The position numbers were made by a program, and so were the translations under genes. A stretch of DNA of 49,987 nucleotides from positions 1 through 49,987 of the forward strand of contig JBIOHP010000027.1 of the NCBI GenBank assembly GCA_044449065.1, read 5' to 3'. This document shows, piece after piece, positions 1-7,640 of the stretch (position 1 is its first letter; each line of letters starts with the position of its first letter). Below the pieces are notes generated by a model. The model did no database searches. It worked only from the letters and a program-made list of their open reading frames with translations, and was not told where the DNA came from. Source of the stretch: JBIOHP01 sp044449065 (GTDB taxonomy: Bacteria > Bacteroidota > Ignavibacteria > UBA10030 > SZUA-254).

Positions 1-36
1 AGTTTTGGTGGGGGCGGCGCAAGCGGAAGCTGGTAA
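1..36 (+). CDS. C-terminal tail of a TPM-domain (YgcG-like) protein, partial
   Basis: Only the last eleven codons and the TAA stop are present. They read SFGGGGASGSW. A Gly/Ser-rich tail ending in SG-x-W is the usual C-terminus of membrane-anchored TPM-domain proteins of the YgcG type. The next gene begins 27 bases downstream and is itself a TPM protein, so the two probably form a pair of one anchored and one soluble form. The identification rests on this tail and the neighbour only. Confidence 0.55.
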   Translation, partial: SFGGGGASGSW

Positions 37-63
37 TGAATACACACTGGGTATAATACTGCG

Positions 64-519
64 ATGAACATCTGGTATAAAAATTATTTATCAAAAGAAG
101 ATTTGAAGGTAATCGCCTCCAAAATCGGAGAAGCGGAAAAAACGACCTCCGGGGAGATTAGAGTCGTTGTCCGCCATCGCCGGCATTTGGGAGAGGCGAA
201 GATGTCGCCTCATGAAATAGCCCACAAGGAATTTTTTAAGTTGGGAATGGAGAAAACGAAACACCGAACGGGCATCCTTATCATGGTGTTGTTCTCCAAG
301 CGACAGTTTCATATCGCCGCCGACGAGGGGATTCACGCCAAAGTTCCCGACGGCACCTGGGATAACATTGCCCAGCTCATGACCGCGCATTTTAAAAAAG
401 GAAATTATCGCGACGGCATCTGCGAAGCGGTTCAGGAAGTCGGCAAAGTGCTCTCCATTCACTTCCCGCGCGAAGCAGGCGATGTGAATGAATTACCTAA
501 CGATGTGATAGAGGATTAA
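64..519 (+). CDS. TPM domain protein, soluble form
   Basis: The 151-residue product matches the TPM fold (formerly DUF477). An early helix is followed by the conserved TTSGEIRVVV strand (about residues 27-37), then GILIMVLFSKRQFHIAADEG (about 75-94), then the helix ending in GNYRDGI (about 113-119). Family members include chloroplast TLP18.3, implicated in photosystem repair, and many bacterial proteins with no settled function. No signal peptide or membrane segment is visible, so it is probably cytoplasmic. It follows a gene with a YgcG-type tail by 27 bases and probably shares its transcript. The fold is fairly sure and the function is not. Confidence 0.8.
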   Translation: MNIWYKNYLSKEDLKVIASKIGEAEKTTSGEIRVVVRHRRHLGEAKMSPHEIAHKEFFKLGMEKTKHRTGILIMVLFSKRQFHIAADEGIHAKVPDGTWDNIAQLMTAHFKKGNYRDGICEAVQEVGKVLSIHFPREAGDVNELPNDVIED

Positions 520-580
520 GGAATTTTTTGGTAACTTGTTTCCCACAAATTTCGGGTAATAACTTCACCTGTTTAGCGAT

Positions 581-632
581 TGTCCCCTTTATGAAGGGGG
601 ACGCGATGCGTTTTTTGCATCGCAGGGGGTCT
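581..632 (+). repeat. Dispersed double-hairpin element, copy 1
   Basis: Two adjacent inverted repeats occur: a C-rich/G-rich stem at 582-601 and gcgatgc/gcatcgc arms at 603-623, followed by agggggtct. The reverse complement closely matches 41730-41781, so this is a mobile or amplified palindromic element and not a local terminator alone. It fills part of the gap between the TPM gene and the CoA-binding gene. Confidence 0.7.
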
Positions 633-675
633 AAAAGAAGTTCACAGTAGTTCAACTAATTTTCCCAGGTTGTTT

Positions 676-1152
676 ATGTTAGACTCCTCCAGCATTCAAA
701 ATTTTCTCATCCAAAAAACGATTGCCGTAGTAGGCGTATCACGCAATAACAAAAAATTCGGAAATATCGTTTACCAAGCCCTCAAGGAAAAAGGTTTTAC
801 AACGTATGCTGTAAATCCGCATTTAGAAACATTTGAGGGGGAACCCTGCTACCGCGATCTAAAATCATTGCCGGAAAAAGTCGACGCTGCCGTGATCGTC
901 GTTAGACCATCTCAGAGCGAAGCGGCTGCCCGCGACGCCGTATCCGCCGGAATCCGGCAGATTTGGTTCCAGCAAGGTTCCGGGTCGGAGGAGGCGATTC
1001 GATTTTGCAGGGTAAACGGCGTCAAGGTGATATCCGGCGAATGCATCCTCATGTTCGCCGAACCGGTAAATTCGATTCATAGCGTACACCGGTGGATCTG
1101 GCGGCTGCTGGGAAAAATACCACGACCGGTCGCCCAATCCCTGATCCCGTAA
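676..1152 (+). CDS. CoA-binding domain protein (YccU/CoA_binding_2 family)
   Basis: A 158-residue single-domain Rossmann protein. The nucleotide-binding turn IAVVGVSRNNKKFGN lies near residues 16-30. The family signature continues as VNPH, the CYRDLKSLPEKVDAAVIVV segment, the IWFQQGSGSEEA loop and a late SGECILMF. Such proteins bind coenzyme A and resemble the CoA-binding domain of succinyl-CoA synthetase alpha; the physiological role is unknown for the stand-alone form. A TTG at 670 is in frame, but the ATG at 676 is preferred because AGG at 667-669 gives six-base spacing. It stands alone between two repeat-rich or AT-rich gaps. Confidence 0.85.
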   Translation: MLDSSSIQNFLIQKTIAVVGVSRNNKKFGNIVYQALKEKGFTTYAVNPHLETFEGEPCYRDLKSLPEKVDAAVIVVRPSQSEAAARDAVSAGIRQIWFQQGSGSEEAIRFCRVNGVKVISGECILMFAEPVNSIHSVHRWIWRLLGKIPRPVAQSLIP

Positions 1153-1223
1153 TTTTCAAACAGAACTACCCTCAGACGATCTTTTCTATATTATAATTTT
1201 TTTAGTGAGAAAGGAGAATTCAC

Positions 1224-1847
1224 TTGAAAAAAATCGATCTTAAAAAAGAATTGAAATATCTTTATGTTCCGTCTCCCAAAGAGGTTGTTGCGGTTGAAGT
1301 ACCCAAATTCAACTTTCTCATGATCGACGGGAAAGGGGATCCGGACACCTCGCAGGAATTCCAGAACGCCGTTGAAGCGCTGTACTCGGTTTCCTACACG
1401 CTGAAATTTACCATCAAGAAAGAAGACGCGATCGACTATCCCGTGATGCCGCTCGAGGGGCTGTGGTGGATGAAAGATATGAAGGCGTTCGACTGGCAGA
1501 AGAAAGACGAATGGCGCTGGACGATGATGATCATGCAGCCGAAATATGTCACCGCCGCCAAAATGAAGCAAGCGTTGAAAGCGGTTTCGGAGAAAAAAGA
1601 CCTTCCGGCATTGCCGCTCGTGCGGTTTGAAGCGTTTGACGAGGGATTATCCGTGCAGGTTTTGCATATCGGTCCCTACGCCGCGGAAGCGCCGACAATC
1701 ATCCGGATGCACGATTTTGCGAGTGCGCAAGGATATGAACTGCACGGCAAGCACCATGAAATTTATCTGGGTGATCCGAGAAAATCTGCTCCTGAAAAAT
1801 TGAAAACAGGGCTGCGCCAGCCGGTGAGAAAACAGAAGAAGGGATAA
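1224..1847 (+). CDS. GyrI-like small-molecule-binding domain protein
   Basis: The 207-residue product resembles stand-alone GyrI-like (SOUL/AraC-effector fold) proteins. It opens with a short basic helix and the FNFLMIDGKGDP strand. It ends with the family pattern KHHEIYLGDPRKSAPEKLKT followed by LRQPV. These domains bind hydrophobic small molecules, either in regulators or as free proteins, some of which hydrolyse toxic compounds. No DNA-binding domain is attached. The start is a TTG: the ribosome site AAAGGAG at 1210-1216 sits seven bases upstream and no in-frame ATG fits. No operon partner is evident, since the next gene is on the opposite strand. Confidence 0.8.
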   Translation: MKKIDLKKELKYLYVPSPKEVVAVEVPKFNFLMIDGKGDPDTSQEFQNAVEALYSVSYTLKFTIKKEDAIDYPVMPLEGLWWMKDMKAFDWQKKDEWRWTMMIMQPKYVTAAKMKQALKAVSEKKDLPALPLVRFEAFDEGLSVQVLHIGPYAAEAPTIIRMHDFASAQGYELHGKHHEIYLGDPRKSAPEKLKTGLRQPVRKQKKG

Positions 1848-1891
1848 TGTAAGACCGGGAGGTTGCCAGGACGCTTAGATTTGTGCCTGGT

Positions 1892-2386
1892 TCACGCGAT
1901 TGTTGATAGAGCCCTCTGATTTTCCGAAATTGGCAAATTATTTGCGAGAAGTTGTTTCAGATTTTTACAATCGCAGTGGTCTCTATAAACCGGACACAAC
2001 CGGCAATCGGCGTTGCTGCAAGAGACTGATCTCGGTGTCACCATCCAGCACGGTTCATCCTGCTGATTAAACGCAAGGCAATCTTGCTTCACCACATCGG
2101 AACAACTTTTAATTTTCCAGCAAGGGATCAACGCGAAGAGACGTTTGATACCTGCGATGCCTAATTTCTCATCATTAATCATCGAACGAATAACCCGAAT
2201 GCGATCGAGATCCAGCTCGGAAAACCGTCGATGTTTTGATCCCTTCCGGAAGGGAAGTATTAATCCCTCGCGCTCATACATCCTCAACGTCCCGATCGAT
2301 ATTCCAAGAATTTCGGCGGCTTCGCTGATCCGGTAAAGGATGATTAAATCGGGTTCGTTTTTCTGTCCAACCTGAAAACTTATCAT
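1892..2386 (-). CDS. MerR-family regulator with a cysteine-rich C-terminus
   Basis: The 164-residue protein has an N-terminal MerR winged helix at about residues 18-85, including RISEAAEILGISIGTLRMYE and the wing KGSKHRRFSELDL. The C-terminal 75 residues hold nine cysteines (89, 95, 103, 113, 123, 128, 131, 138, 140), including a CxxC (128/131) and a CxC (138/140). This suggests metal or iron-sulfur sensing, although the family also includes thiol and drug sensors. It lies 201 bases downstream of xdhC on the same strand and may be transcribed separately. Its targets cannot be told from the window. Confidence 0.8.
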   Translation of the reverse strand: MISFQVGQKNEPDLIILYRISEAAEILGISIGTLRMYEREGLILPFRKGSKHRRFSELDLDRIRVIRSMINDEKLGIAGIKRLFALIPCWKIKSCSDVVKQDCLAFNQQDEPCWMVTPRSVSCSNADCRLCPVYRDHCDCKNLKQLLANNLPISENQRALSTIA

Positions 2387-2587
2387 ACGGTTTTCTCCAA
2401 ATCTATATTTATAATTATCAGATTTTATGCCAGAAATAAAAATCCTTACCTCTTGATTTTCTACGATTTAAGAGGTTTTTCCGATCTGGAGATGATAAAT
2501 GAGAACGATTATTATCAGTTTTGAAATAAAAGGAAGGGAAAAGAGAGATACTACCCAACAAGTTTCACCATTATTTCAGGCGACCTT

Positions 2588-3637
2588 TTAGGTGGTCATT
2601 GTGGGAGCTATATTGTTGATGTTGCGCCGGATAGCGATAATTTCGGCAACGATGCTGACTCCGATTTCTTCGGCAGTTTCAGCGCCGATATCCAGGCCGA
2701 TGGGCGCGTGGATGCGCGGGAAGAAATCCGGCGGGACTCCCTTTGTGGCGAGATGTTCGTACGTGAGTTTTATTTTGCGTTTGCTTCCGATCATTCCGAT
2801 ATATTTCGGATTGTAATGAGCGATCTTTTCGAGAATATTTTCATCATGTTTATGACCCCGCGTAACAATGACGATATAATCCGATTTTGAAACGTTGAGA
2901 GATTGAAACACAAGATCGAAACTTTCGCAAAAAATACGTTCGGCTTCGGGGAAACGATCTCTATTGGCAAATTGTTTTCGGTCGTCGATGAGGGTGACGC
3001 TGAAACCGGCAATAGCTCCGCATTGCGAGACAACCTTGCCCACGTGCCCGCCGCCGAAAATGATCAGGCGGGGTGATGGCGCTATATGTTCCATGATGTA
3101 GTCTTCGTTGCTGGATTTAACTTTGATTGTCCCGGTAATTTCTTTCTTCTCGGCAACCATATTGCGGATCGCTCCTGAAAGACTCTTGGGAAAATCCGGT
3201 CCGGCAACTGATTTTCCCGACTCGTCGCATAACGATTTAAACGGCTCTTTAAATAATCTCGTAACTAAGAGAGAGTCGAGCCCGGCGTTTCGTCGCTCGA
3301 TGATTGATTCGTATACCGGGAGCATGGATGCATCGATTGTTTCGAGGAGAACAAACACGGTGCCGCCGCATGTCAGTCCGGTATCGCTGTCATCGTCGTT
3401 GAGATCGAACGGGAGTATACGGGCTTCTTCGCCTTGAGCGTTCTGTAAACTCAGGATGATATCTTGGTCAAGGCATCCGCCGCCGACCGTGCCGATTGTT
3501 TTGCCGTCCCCGCCGGTCCGTATAAGCATTTTCGATTGCGCCGGCGCGGGAGCCGATCCCGCAGCGCTGATGATCGTTGCGAGCGAGGCGCGTTTATCCA
3601 TCCGGAGCGATTCACAGATATGGCTAAAGATGTTCAT
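2588..3637 (-). CDS. XdhC/CoxI family molybdoenzyme maturation protein
   Basis: The 349-residue protein has the two-part XdhC architecture. The N-terminal XdhC_CoxI domain carries GTVGGGCLD (about 49-57), and a C-terminal Rossmann domain begins at LIIFGGGHVGK (about 191-201) followed by TLIDDR and the later GMIGSKRK. XdhC proteins bind molybdenum cofactor and aid its sulfuration and insertion into xanthine-dehydrogenase-type enzymes. The ATG at 3637 is chosen because upstream reading in this frame falls inside the MocA-like gene. The 14-base overlap with that gene implies translational coupling. No molybdoenzyme subunit is encoded within the window. Confidence 0.88.
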   Translation of the reverse strand: MNIFSHICESLRMDKRASLATIISAAGSAPAPAQSKMLIRTGGDGKTIGTVGGGCLDQDIILSLQNAQGEEARILPFDLNDDDSDTGLTCGGTVFVLLETIDASMLPVYESIIERRNAGLDSLLVTRLFKEPFKSLCDESGKSVAGPDFPKSLSGAIRNMVAEKKEITGTIKVKSSNEDYIMEHIAPSPRLIIFGGGHVGKVVSQCGAIAGFSVTLIDDRKQFANRDRFPEAERIFCESFDLVFQSLNVSKSDYIVIVTRGHKHDENILEKIAHYNPKYIGMIGSKRKIKLTYEHLATKGVPPDFFPRIHAPIGLDIGAETAEEIGVSIVAEIIAIRRNINNIAPTMTT

Positions 3638-4199
3638 ACGCCTCCGGGGTGTCGATATTTTTGAGGACGCCGCTATCGTCCGTTTCCAGCTCATACACGT
3701 CGGCGCTATGATTCCATACCACCGCGCGCGCGCCGATATCATGCGGGGCTGCAAGCAGATCGGGAACCAGCGTTGCGGAAAATAGCACCGGATGTCCCCG
3801 TTTACCTTTATGGACGGGAATGATAATTCCACCGGGAGCATTGGAGAATGTCTCGATCATCGCCCGTATCGTTCCGGAGAGAATGAACGGGTGATCGACG
3901 GGATGCAGGAGAATGGCGTCGGGCGCAAATTCTACCGCGGTCTTGACGCCGGCGTGCACAGACGATAATTGTCCCCGCTGATAATCTTTGTTAATTGCTA
4001 TTGCAACATTCAGCGGTTCGACTTCGGCTCTTAGCACGTCGGCTTGCGCGCCAAGAACGACAATCACCCGATCAACGCCTGCGCGAAAATGATTCTCTAT
4101 TATAGTGCGGATAAAGGATTTACCGCCAAGGGGAAGAAGCGCCTTCGGAGCGCCCATACGCACTGATTCGCCCGCCGCGAGAATAATACCAACTGTCAT
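3624..4199 (-). CDS. MocA/MobA-like molybdenum cofactor nucleotidyltransferase
   Basis: The 191-residue protein begins with the NTP-transferase loop LAAGESVRMGAPKALLPLGG (residues 7-26). It has the VHPVDHP-like metal site (seen as LLHPVDHPFI) and the late GKRGHPVLFS segment typical of MobA-like proteins. MocA adds CMP to molybdopterin for the xanthine oxidase family, while MobA adds GMP. Pairing with XdhC favours the MocA role, which is inference. It is the middle gene of a probable transporter-mocA-xdhC operon, with 31 bases to the transporter gene and a 14-base overlap with xdhC. Confidence 0.85.
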   Translation of the reverse strand: MTVGIILAAGESVRMGAPKALLPLGGKSFIRTIIENHFRAGVDRVIVVLGAQADVLRAEVEPLNVAIAINKDYQRGQLSSVHAGVKTAVEFAPDAILLHPVDHPFILSGTIRAMIETFSNAPGGIIIPVHKGKRGHPVLFSATLVPDLLAAPHDIGARAVVWNHSADVYELETDDSGVLKNIDTPEAYEHL

Positions 4200-4230
4200 T
4201 CTGAAATATACAAGAAAGCCGGATAAGAAA

Positions 4231-5487
4231 TCAAGCTGACAGCTTTTTCCCTTTTGTTTCCGGAAATGTCCATATCCAGATTCCCGTCAGCAGCGCAAAC
4301 AACGCGGCGAGAGATATTCCGCCGCAGAGACCGTACCGTTCGGCAATAACTACAATAATGAACGGCGTGAAAAATTGCACCCCCCGCGCGAGATTGAAAG
4401 CGGACCCCATCGCCGTGTTGCGTATGTTGGTCGGGAAAAGCTCGGCGAAGAGCGGACCGTAACCGCCGAACATTCCCGTGCCGAAGCCGACAAGAAACAT
4501 GCATCCTAAAATCAGCGTCGGGATAAGCACGATGGTATCCCAGAGCAAGGTGATCATGACGAGTCCCGTAGCCATCAGGACAGAATAGAGCGAGTAGGCG
4601 GGCCTCCTCCCGATCTTATCCGCGACAAACCCGAACGTGAAATATCCCGCGAACCCCCCTGCCTGCGTGACAAGAATCCACGCTGCTGATTTTGCCATGC
4701 TGAACTGCCGCTGCTGATGGAGATACGCGGGCAGCCAGGTATATGTAAACCAGTATGCCGACATATCGAAAATTGCGAGGACTAAGGCGAGGAGGAAAGT
4801 TTTTCCATACTTGTGCGAAAAGAGCAGCAGAAATTTGTTTTCTTTTTCCTCAGCGGGCGCATTGCCCGAATCCCGCAGCCGTTTCCGTTCCAGCCAGAGA
4901 TCGGATTCGGGAAGTTTTTTGCGGATGAACAAGACGATAAGAGCGGGCAGCACTGAAATAAAGAAGCACGCTCTCCATCCGATAACCGGAGCGACGAACC
5001 CGCCGACGACGGAGGCAAGGGCGATGCCGAGCGGCGCGCCGGTTTGCATAAACGCCCCGTACCTGCCGCGGACTTTCGGCGGAAACGTTTCACCGATGTA
5101 TGTTTGCCCGGTCGCCCACTCGCCGCCCACGCCAAGACCGGTGATGATGCGGAAAATAATCAGCAATCCGAAGTTTGACGCGACGCCGCTGAGGAATGTT
5201 CCGACGCTGTACGTGATGATCGTCCACTGGAGGACCGATTTTCTGCCGAAGCGGTCGGAGAGCACGCCGAAAATCACTCCTCCGATCGCGGTTGCCGCAA
5301 GCGACGAGCCGAGAATGTACGAGAGCGCGACTTTGGAAAAATGCAGCTCTTCGCCGATGGGGATCAGGAGAAAGGTGTAAAGAATCAGATCGTAAAAATC
5401 GAACATCCAGCCCGCCCAGCTCATGAAGAGAATGTGAAAATGCTGCCGGGTGGGCTTTTCGTACTCGCTCAGTAATCTCGTATCCAT
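4231..5487 (-). CDS. MFS transporter, organic-acid/sugar type
   Basis: The 418-residue membrane protein has about twelve hydrophobic segments. The MFS motif A occurs between helices 2 and 3 as GVLSDRFGRKS, and a related motif FVADKIGRRPAY lies in the second half. The sequence GLGVGGEWATGQTYIGETFP in helix 4 resembles the aromatic-acid:H+ and sialate:H+ symporter groups. Coupling with molybdenum cofactor genes suggests a substrate of a xanthine-dehydrogenase-type enzyme, such as a purine or N-heterocycle, but this is inference. It is first in the operon behind the promoter at 5586-5614. Confidence 0.85.
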   Translation of the reverse strand: MDTRLLSEYEKPTRQHFHILFMSWAGWMFDFYDLILYTFLLIPIGEELHFSKVALSYILGSSLAATAIGGVIFGVLSDRFGRKSVLQWTIITYSVGTFLSGVASNFGLLIIFRIITGLGVGGEWATGQTYIGETFPPKVRGRYGAFMQTGAPLGIALASVVGGFVAPVIGWRACFFISVLPALIVLFIRKKLPESDLWLERKRLRDSGNAPAEEKENKFLLLFSHKYGKTFLLALVLAIFDMSAYWFTYTWLPAYLHQQRQFSMAKSAAWILVTQAGGFAGYFTFGFVADKIGRRPAYSLYSVLMATGLVMITLLWDTIVLIPTLILGCMFLVGFGTGMFGGYGPLFAELFPTNIRNTAMGSAFNLARGVQFFTPFIIVVIAERYGLCGGISLAALFALLTGIWIWTFPETKGKKLSA

Positions 5488-5518
5488 CGTTCGATAGAAT
5501 GATTAATGAATTTTTGTT

Positions 5519-5558
5519 TACGATAAGATGCGTACTGGATGACTAATATCTTATCGTA
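5519..5558 (-). promoter_or_regulatory. 11-bp inverted repeat in the leader of the MFS operon
   Basis: Perfect arms TACGATAAGAT (5519-5529) and ATCTTATCGTA (5548-5558) are separated by 18 bases. They lie between the promoter (5586-5614) and the start codon at 5487. It could be an operator or an RNA hairpin in the 5' leader. No U-tract follows, so it is not an ordinary terminator. Confidence 0.5.
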
Positions 5559-5585
5559 TTGGTGCGTGTGATTGTGTCTGTGTAT

Positions 5586-5614
5586 AAGATACGAAGGGAT
5601 ATGCAGAGTGTCAA
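5586..5614 (-). promoter_or_regulatory. Sigma70-like promoter of the MFS-mocA-xdhC operon
   Basis: On the minus strand TTGACA (5614-5609) is followed after 17 bases by TATCTT (5591-5586). Spacing and the -35 hexamer match the sigma70 consensus. The MFS start codon lies about 100 bases downstream, leaving room for the inverted repeat at 5519-5558. Confidence 0.5.
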
Positions 5615-5701
5615 TTGTGGAGTTATTGACAATGGAGTTTCATGCGATACCGATTCCCCATGAGATAAACGTTGCGCCCACCCTAGAATTTTGACTTTTG
5701 A

Positions 5702-5736
5702 TAAACAAAGAGCCCAGTTGGAATGGCGCCGGGCTC
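5702..5736 (-). terminator. Rho-independent terminator after the zinc-ribbon membrane protein
   Basis: On the minus strand GAGCCC and GGGCTC arms (5736-5731 and 5715-5710) close a 15-base loop and are followed by TTTGTTTAT. The hairpin is placed 38 bases after the stop of the gene at 5774-6109. Confidence 0.6.
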
Positions 5737-5773
5737 GGTTGTTTCATTTAGATGTCGAACGTCCCTATTTGGT

Positions 5774-6109
5774 TCATACCAGATTGATTTTTTCGACTTG
5801 TGCATATTTCCAGAGACAAAGTCCATAGGTAGTGCATATCATGATTAACAGAAGTATCCATACGATTCCCGCATCAATGCCAGAGACGGGGAAGATAGAT
5901 CTATAAAAGAGTATAAACAAAGCCAGGGCGATAATCGTTGGAATATAGAACCACCAAAATCGCTTTCCGTAGCCGGAAATGCGCAGAGGAATCCCACAAT
6001 GTTGGCATTTCATTTGACCCTGGACAGATTTGAAGAAAGAAACACCCTGCAAAGAAAAGGCATTTCGCAAGAACGTAGTCGCTTGCTGATTACATGAAGG
6101 GCATCGCAT
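5774..6109 (-). CDS. Small zinc-ribbon protein with two membrane segments
   Basis: The 111-residue protein starts MRCPSCNQ and has a second CxxC as CQHCGIPL at about residues 35-42, forming a likely zinc ribbon. Two hydrophobic helices follow (about 52-70 and 79-98). Similar short proteins are widespread and unassigned. The start is supported by AAGGAG just upstream, and a good terminator follows the stop. It has no operon partner and no function is proposed. Confidence 0.7.
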   Translation of the reverse strand: MRCPSCNQQATTFLRNAFSLQGVSFFKSVQGQMKCQHCGIPLRISGYGKRFWWFYIPTIIALALFILFYRSIFPVSGIDAGIVWILLLIMICTTYGLCLWKYAQVEKINLV

Positions 6110-6598
6110 ATGTTCTCCTTTTTTATTGATTTGATTCCGTTTTTCTATCGAATGGAATTGTAGTTAATTCCTGATTCAAATCAAATAGGTTTATTGATGC
6201 AGATCACGTAATATTGGTTTTAAGTTATTGACTTTTCTGGAATTTGCGATGTGAGTAAATTGTCTGATAAACGATTGCGGGGATGGGAGATCTATGTAAA
6301 TGTCTCTCTCGTTTCCATTCCATGCGCAGCGGACTGCGTGGGGAACGAGTGCAAAGTGTGAATGCTCCGTGCCCACCCCTGACCCGCCAAACGGCGGGTC
6401 TTCCCCTCCCTAACAGGACGGGAACGATCATCGACCGATGATCATGTTTAATGCTATGTTCCCTTTCTTGACTAGGATCTGCGTCACCCCTCCCTGTCCG
6501 GCGAGTAGGGCGGGCGATAAGGGAGGGGTTAATATTTTATTTGTTCACCAAATATTTTTTTCGGGGGTGGGCGCAAGCCACCGGCTTATTTCACAGGG
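6110..6598 (+). other. Noncoding gap rich in palindromes
   Basis: Nothing coding is convincing in either strand. The stretch holds a GACCCGCC/GGCGGGTC hairpin at 6381-6400, an ACCCCTCCCT/AGGGAGGGGT inverted repeat at 6486-6530, and outer inverted ends described under the repeat at 6371-6572. Two short readable frames here cross these palindromes and are judged spurious. Confidence 0.6.
6371..6572. repeat. MITE-like element with inverted ends
   Basis: GCCCACCCC at 6371-6379 is mirrored by GGGGTGGGC at 6564-6572, enclosing about 200 noncoding bases with two internal hairpins. C-rich ends of a related kind (tttgaccacccc) recur after the type IX paralogues at 34620, 38044 and 40370. No target-site duplication was established. 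Confidence 0.4.
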
Positions 6599-7603
6599 CT
6601 AATTCTTGATGCAGCGGACGCTATATCCCAGGATTGGTGGATTGGGAGATCCCCATTCAGTATTGATGGGTTTATAGTTATCCCATATATGCGTGCAGAT
6701 GGGATAGAGGTTATTGGCACGGGTAGATCTCCAAAAGTACGAATCGATGTAAAGTCCATAGAATGTGGAGTAACTACTGGTTGCGCCCCCAAGCAATGCA
6801 GTAAAGCCGGTGATGTTTGTGCCGGCTCCGACTCCTGTACCCTGCCCCACAGCTTTAAGGGCATCGCTATCCTGGTTTACCGTTTTTGCTAAGGTATCAA
6901 ATTCAGCAGATGTAGGTATATGCCATCCTGCCGGACAAATACCTTGTGTGCCTTCACTCGTGCCATATTGCATTGCTTCCCCCCAATCATATAAGCCGCC
7001 ATATAGTGTACAATTTGCAGTGTCGTTACGAAAACAATATTTTTCAATCACACCGTTATCAGATTGGGGTTGTAAGCCGTCAATCATCGATCCAACATCA
7101 AGATTTTTCTTTAGCCAACACTGGTTTCCTATTTGTACCGTGTTGTAGATTTTACCGGCATATCCTATTTTTGGAGTTTCGGGGCATGGAGTTCCCGGGA
7201 GTTTATCTGTAGTAAAGTTCCAAACCGCCGACCATACTGATCTGCCGTAATTGTTCATTCCATAAACGCGCCAGTAATACGTTGTGCCAATATTTAATCC
7301 AGACACTTGCCGGTTGGTATCTGTTAGCCCGCTATCGTTATACACATAGTTTCCAAAGGAAGCGCTTGTCGATACCTGCAATCCATAACTTGCTGCCCCG
7401 CTTTTCGGACTCCACTTCAGCGTCGAAATTATCGGTTCATCGGCTGCGAGGTTTGCCGGTTCGGAGAGCGTTGGCGCTCATGGAGCCAGAGATATTGGGG
7501 AATTTCCGGGAGTTGTGGGACTTGAGCTATCCTGTTTACATCCGAATTGAAATAGCACAATCATTGGTAAAACAATATAAAGAATTATTATTATACGCTT
7601 CAT
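6599..7603 (-). pseudogene. FISUMP-domain lipoprotein interrupted by an in-frame TGA
   Basis: The reading frame starts at 7603 (ribosome site AGAGGA). It encodes a signal ending in the lipobox-like FQFGC, then reaches TGA at 7480-7478 after ISLAP. The same frame continues without shift as APTLSEPANLAADEP into a fibronectin-III-like domain (ending near WNFTT), and then a complete FISUMP domain from CPETPKIGYAGK to GYSVRCIKN. The stop may be a nonsense mutation (CGA or GGA to TGA), a sequence error or readthrough. A downstream ATG at 7381 could express only a truncated form without a signal. It lies 37 bases after the 1037-residue gene and is probably cotranscribed. The FISUMP part closely resembles that of the gene at 38395-39738 up to the last 60 residues. 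Confidence 0.75.
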
Positions 7604-7640
7604 GGTTTTTCCTCTGGGATAATATTTTGTAAATGTTTCT

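Noticed and set aside
2493..2517. TGATAA N13 TTATCA inverted repeat resembling a Fur box
   Set aside because: Only the outer hexamers match and it lies about 110 bases upstream of merR in an AT-rich gap; too weak to call.
3638..3841. N-terminal extension of xdhC
   Set aside because: It would run antiparallel-free through the MocA-like gene in another frame and adds no family sequence; the ATG at 3637 fits the XdhC N-terminus.
6191..6431. Two short minus-strand frames
   Set aside because: They read through palindromic repeats and show no protein-like pattern.
6599..6800. Second DGR variable region in the broken FISUMP gene
   Set aside because: The tail differs from that of 38395-39738 but lacks the dense AAC-derived codon set, so ordinary divergence is enough.
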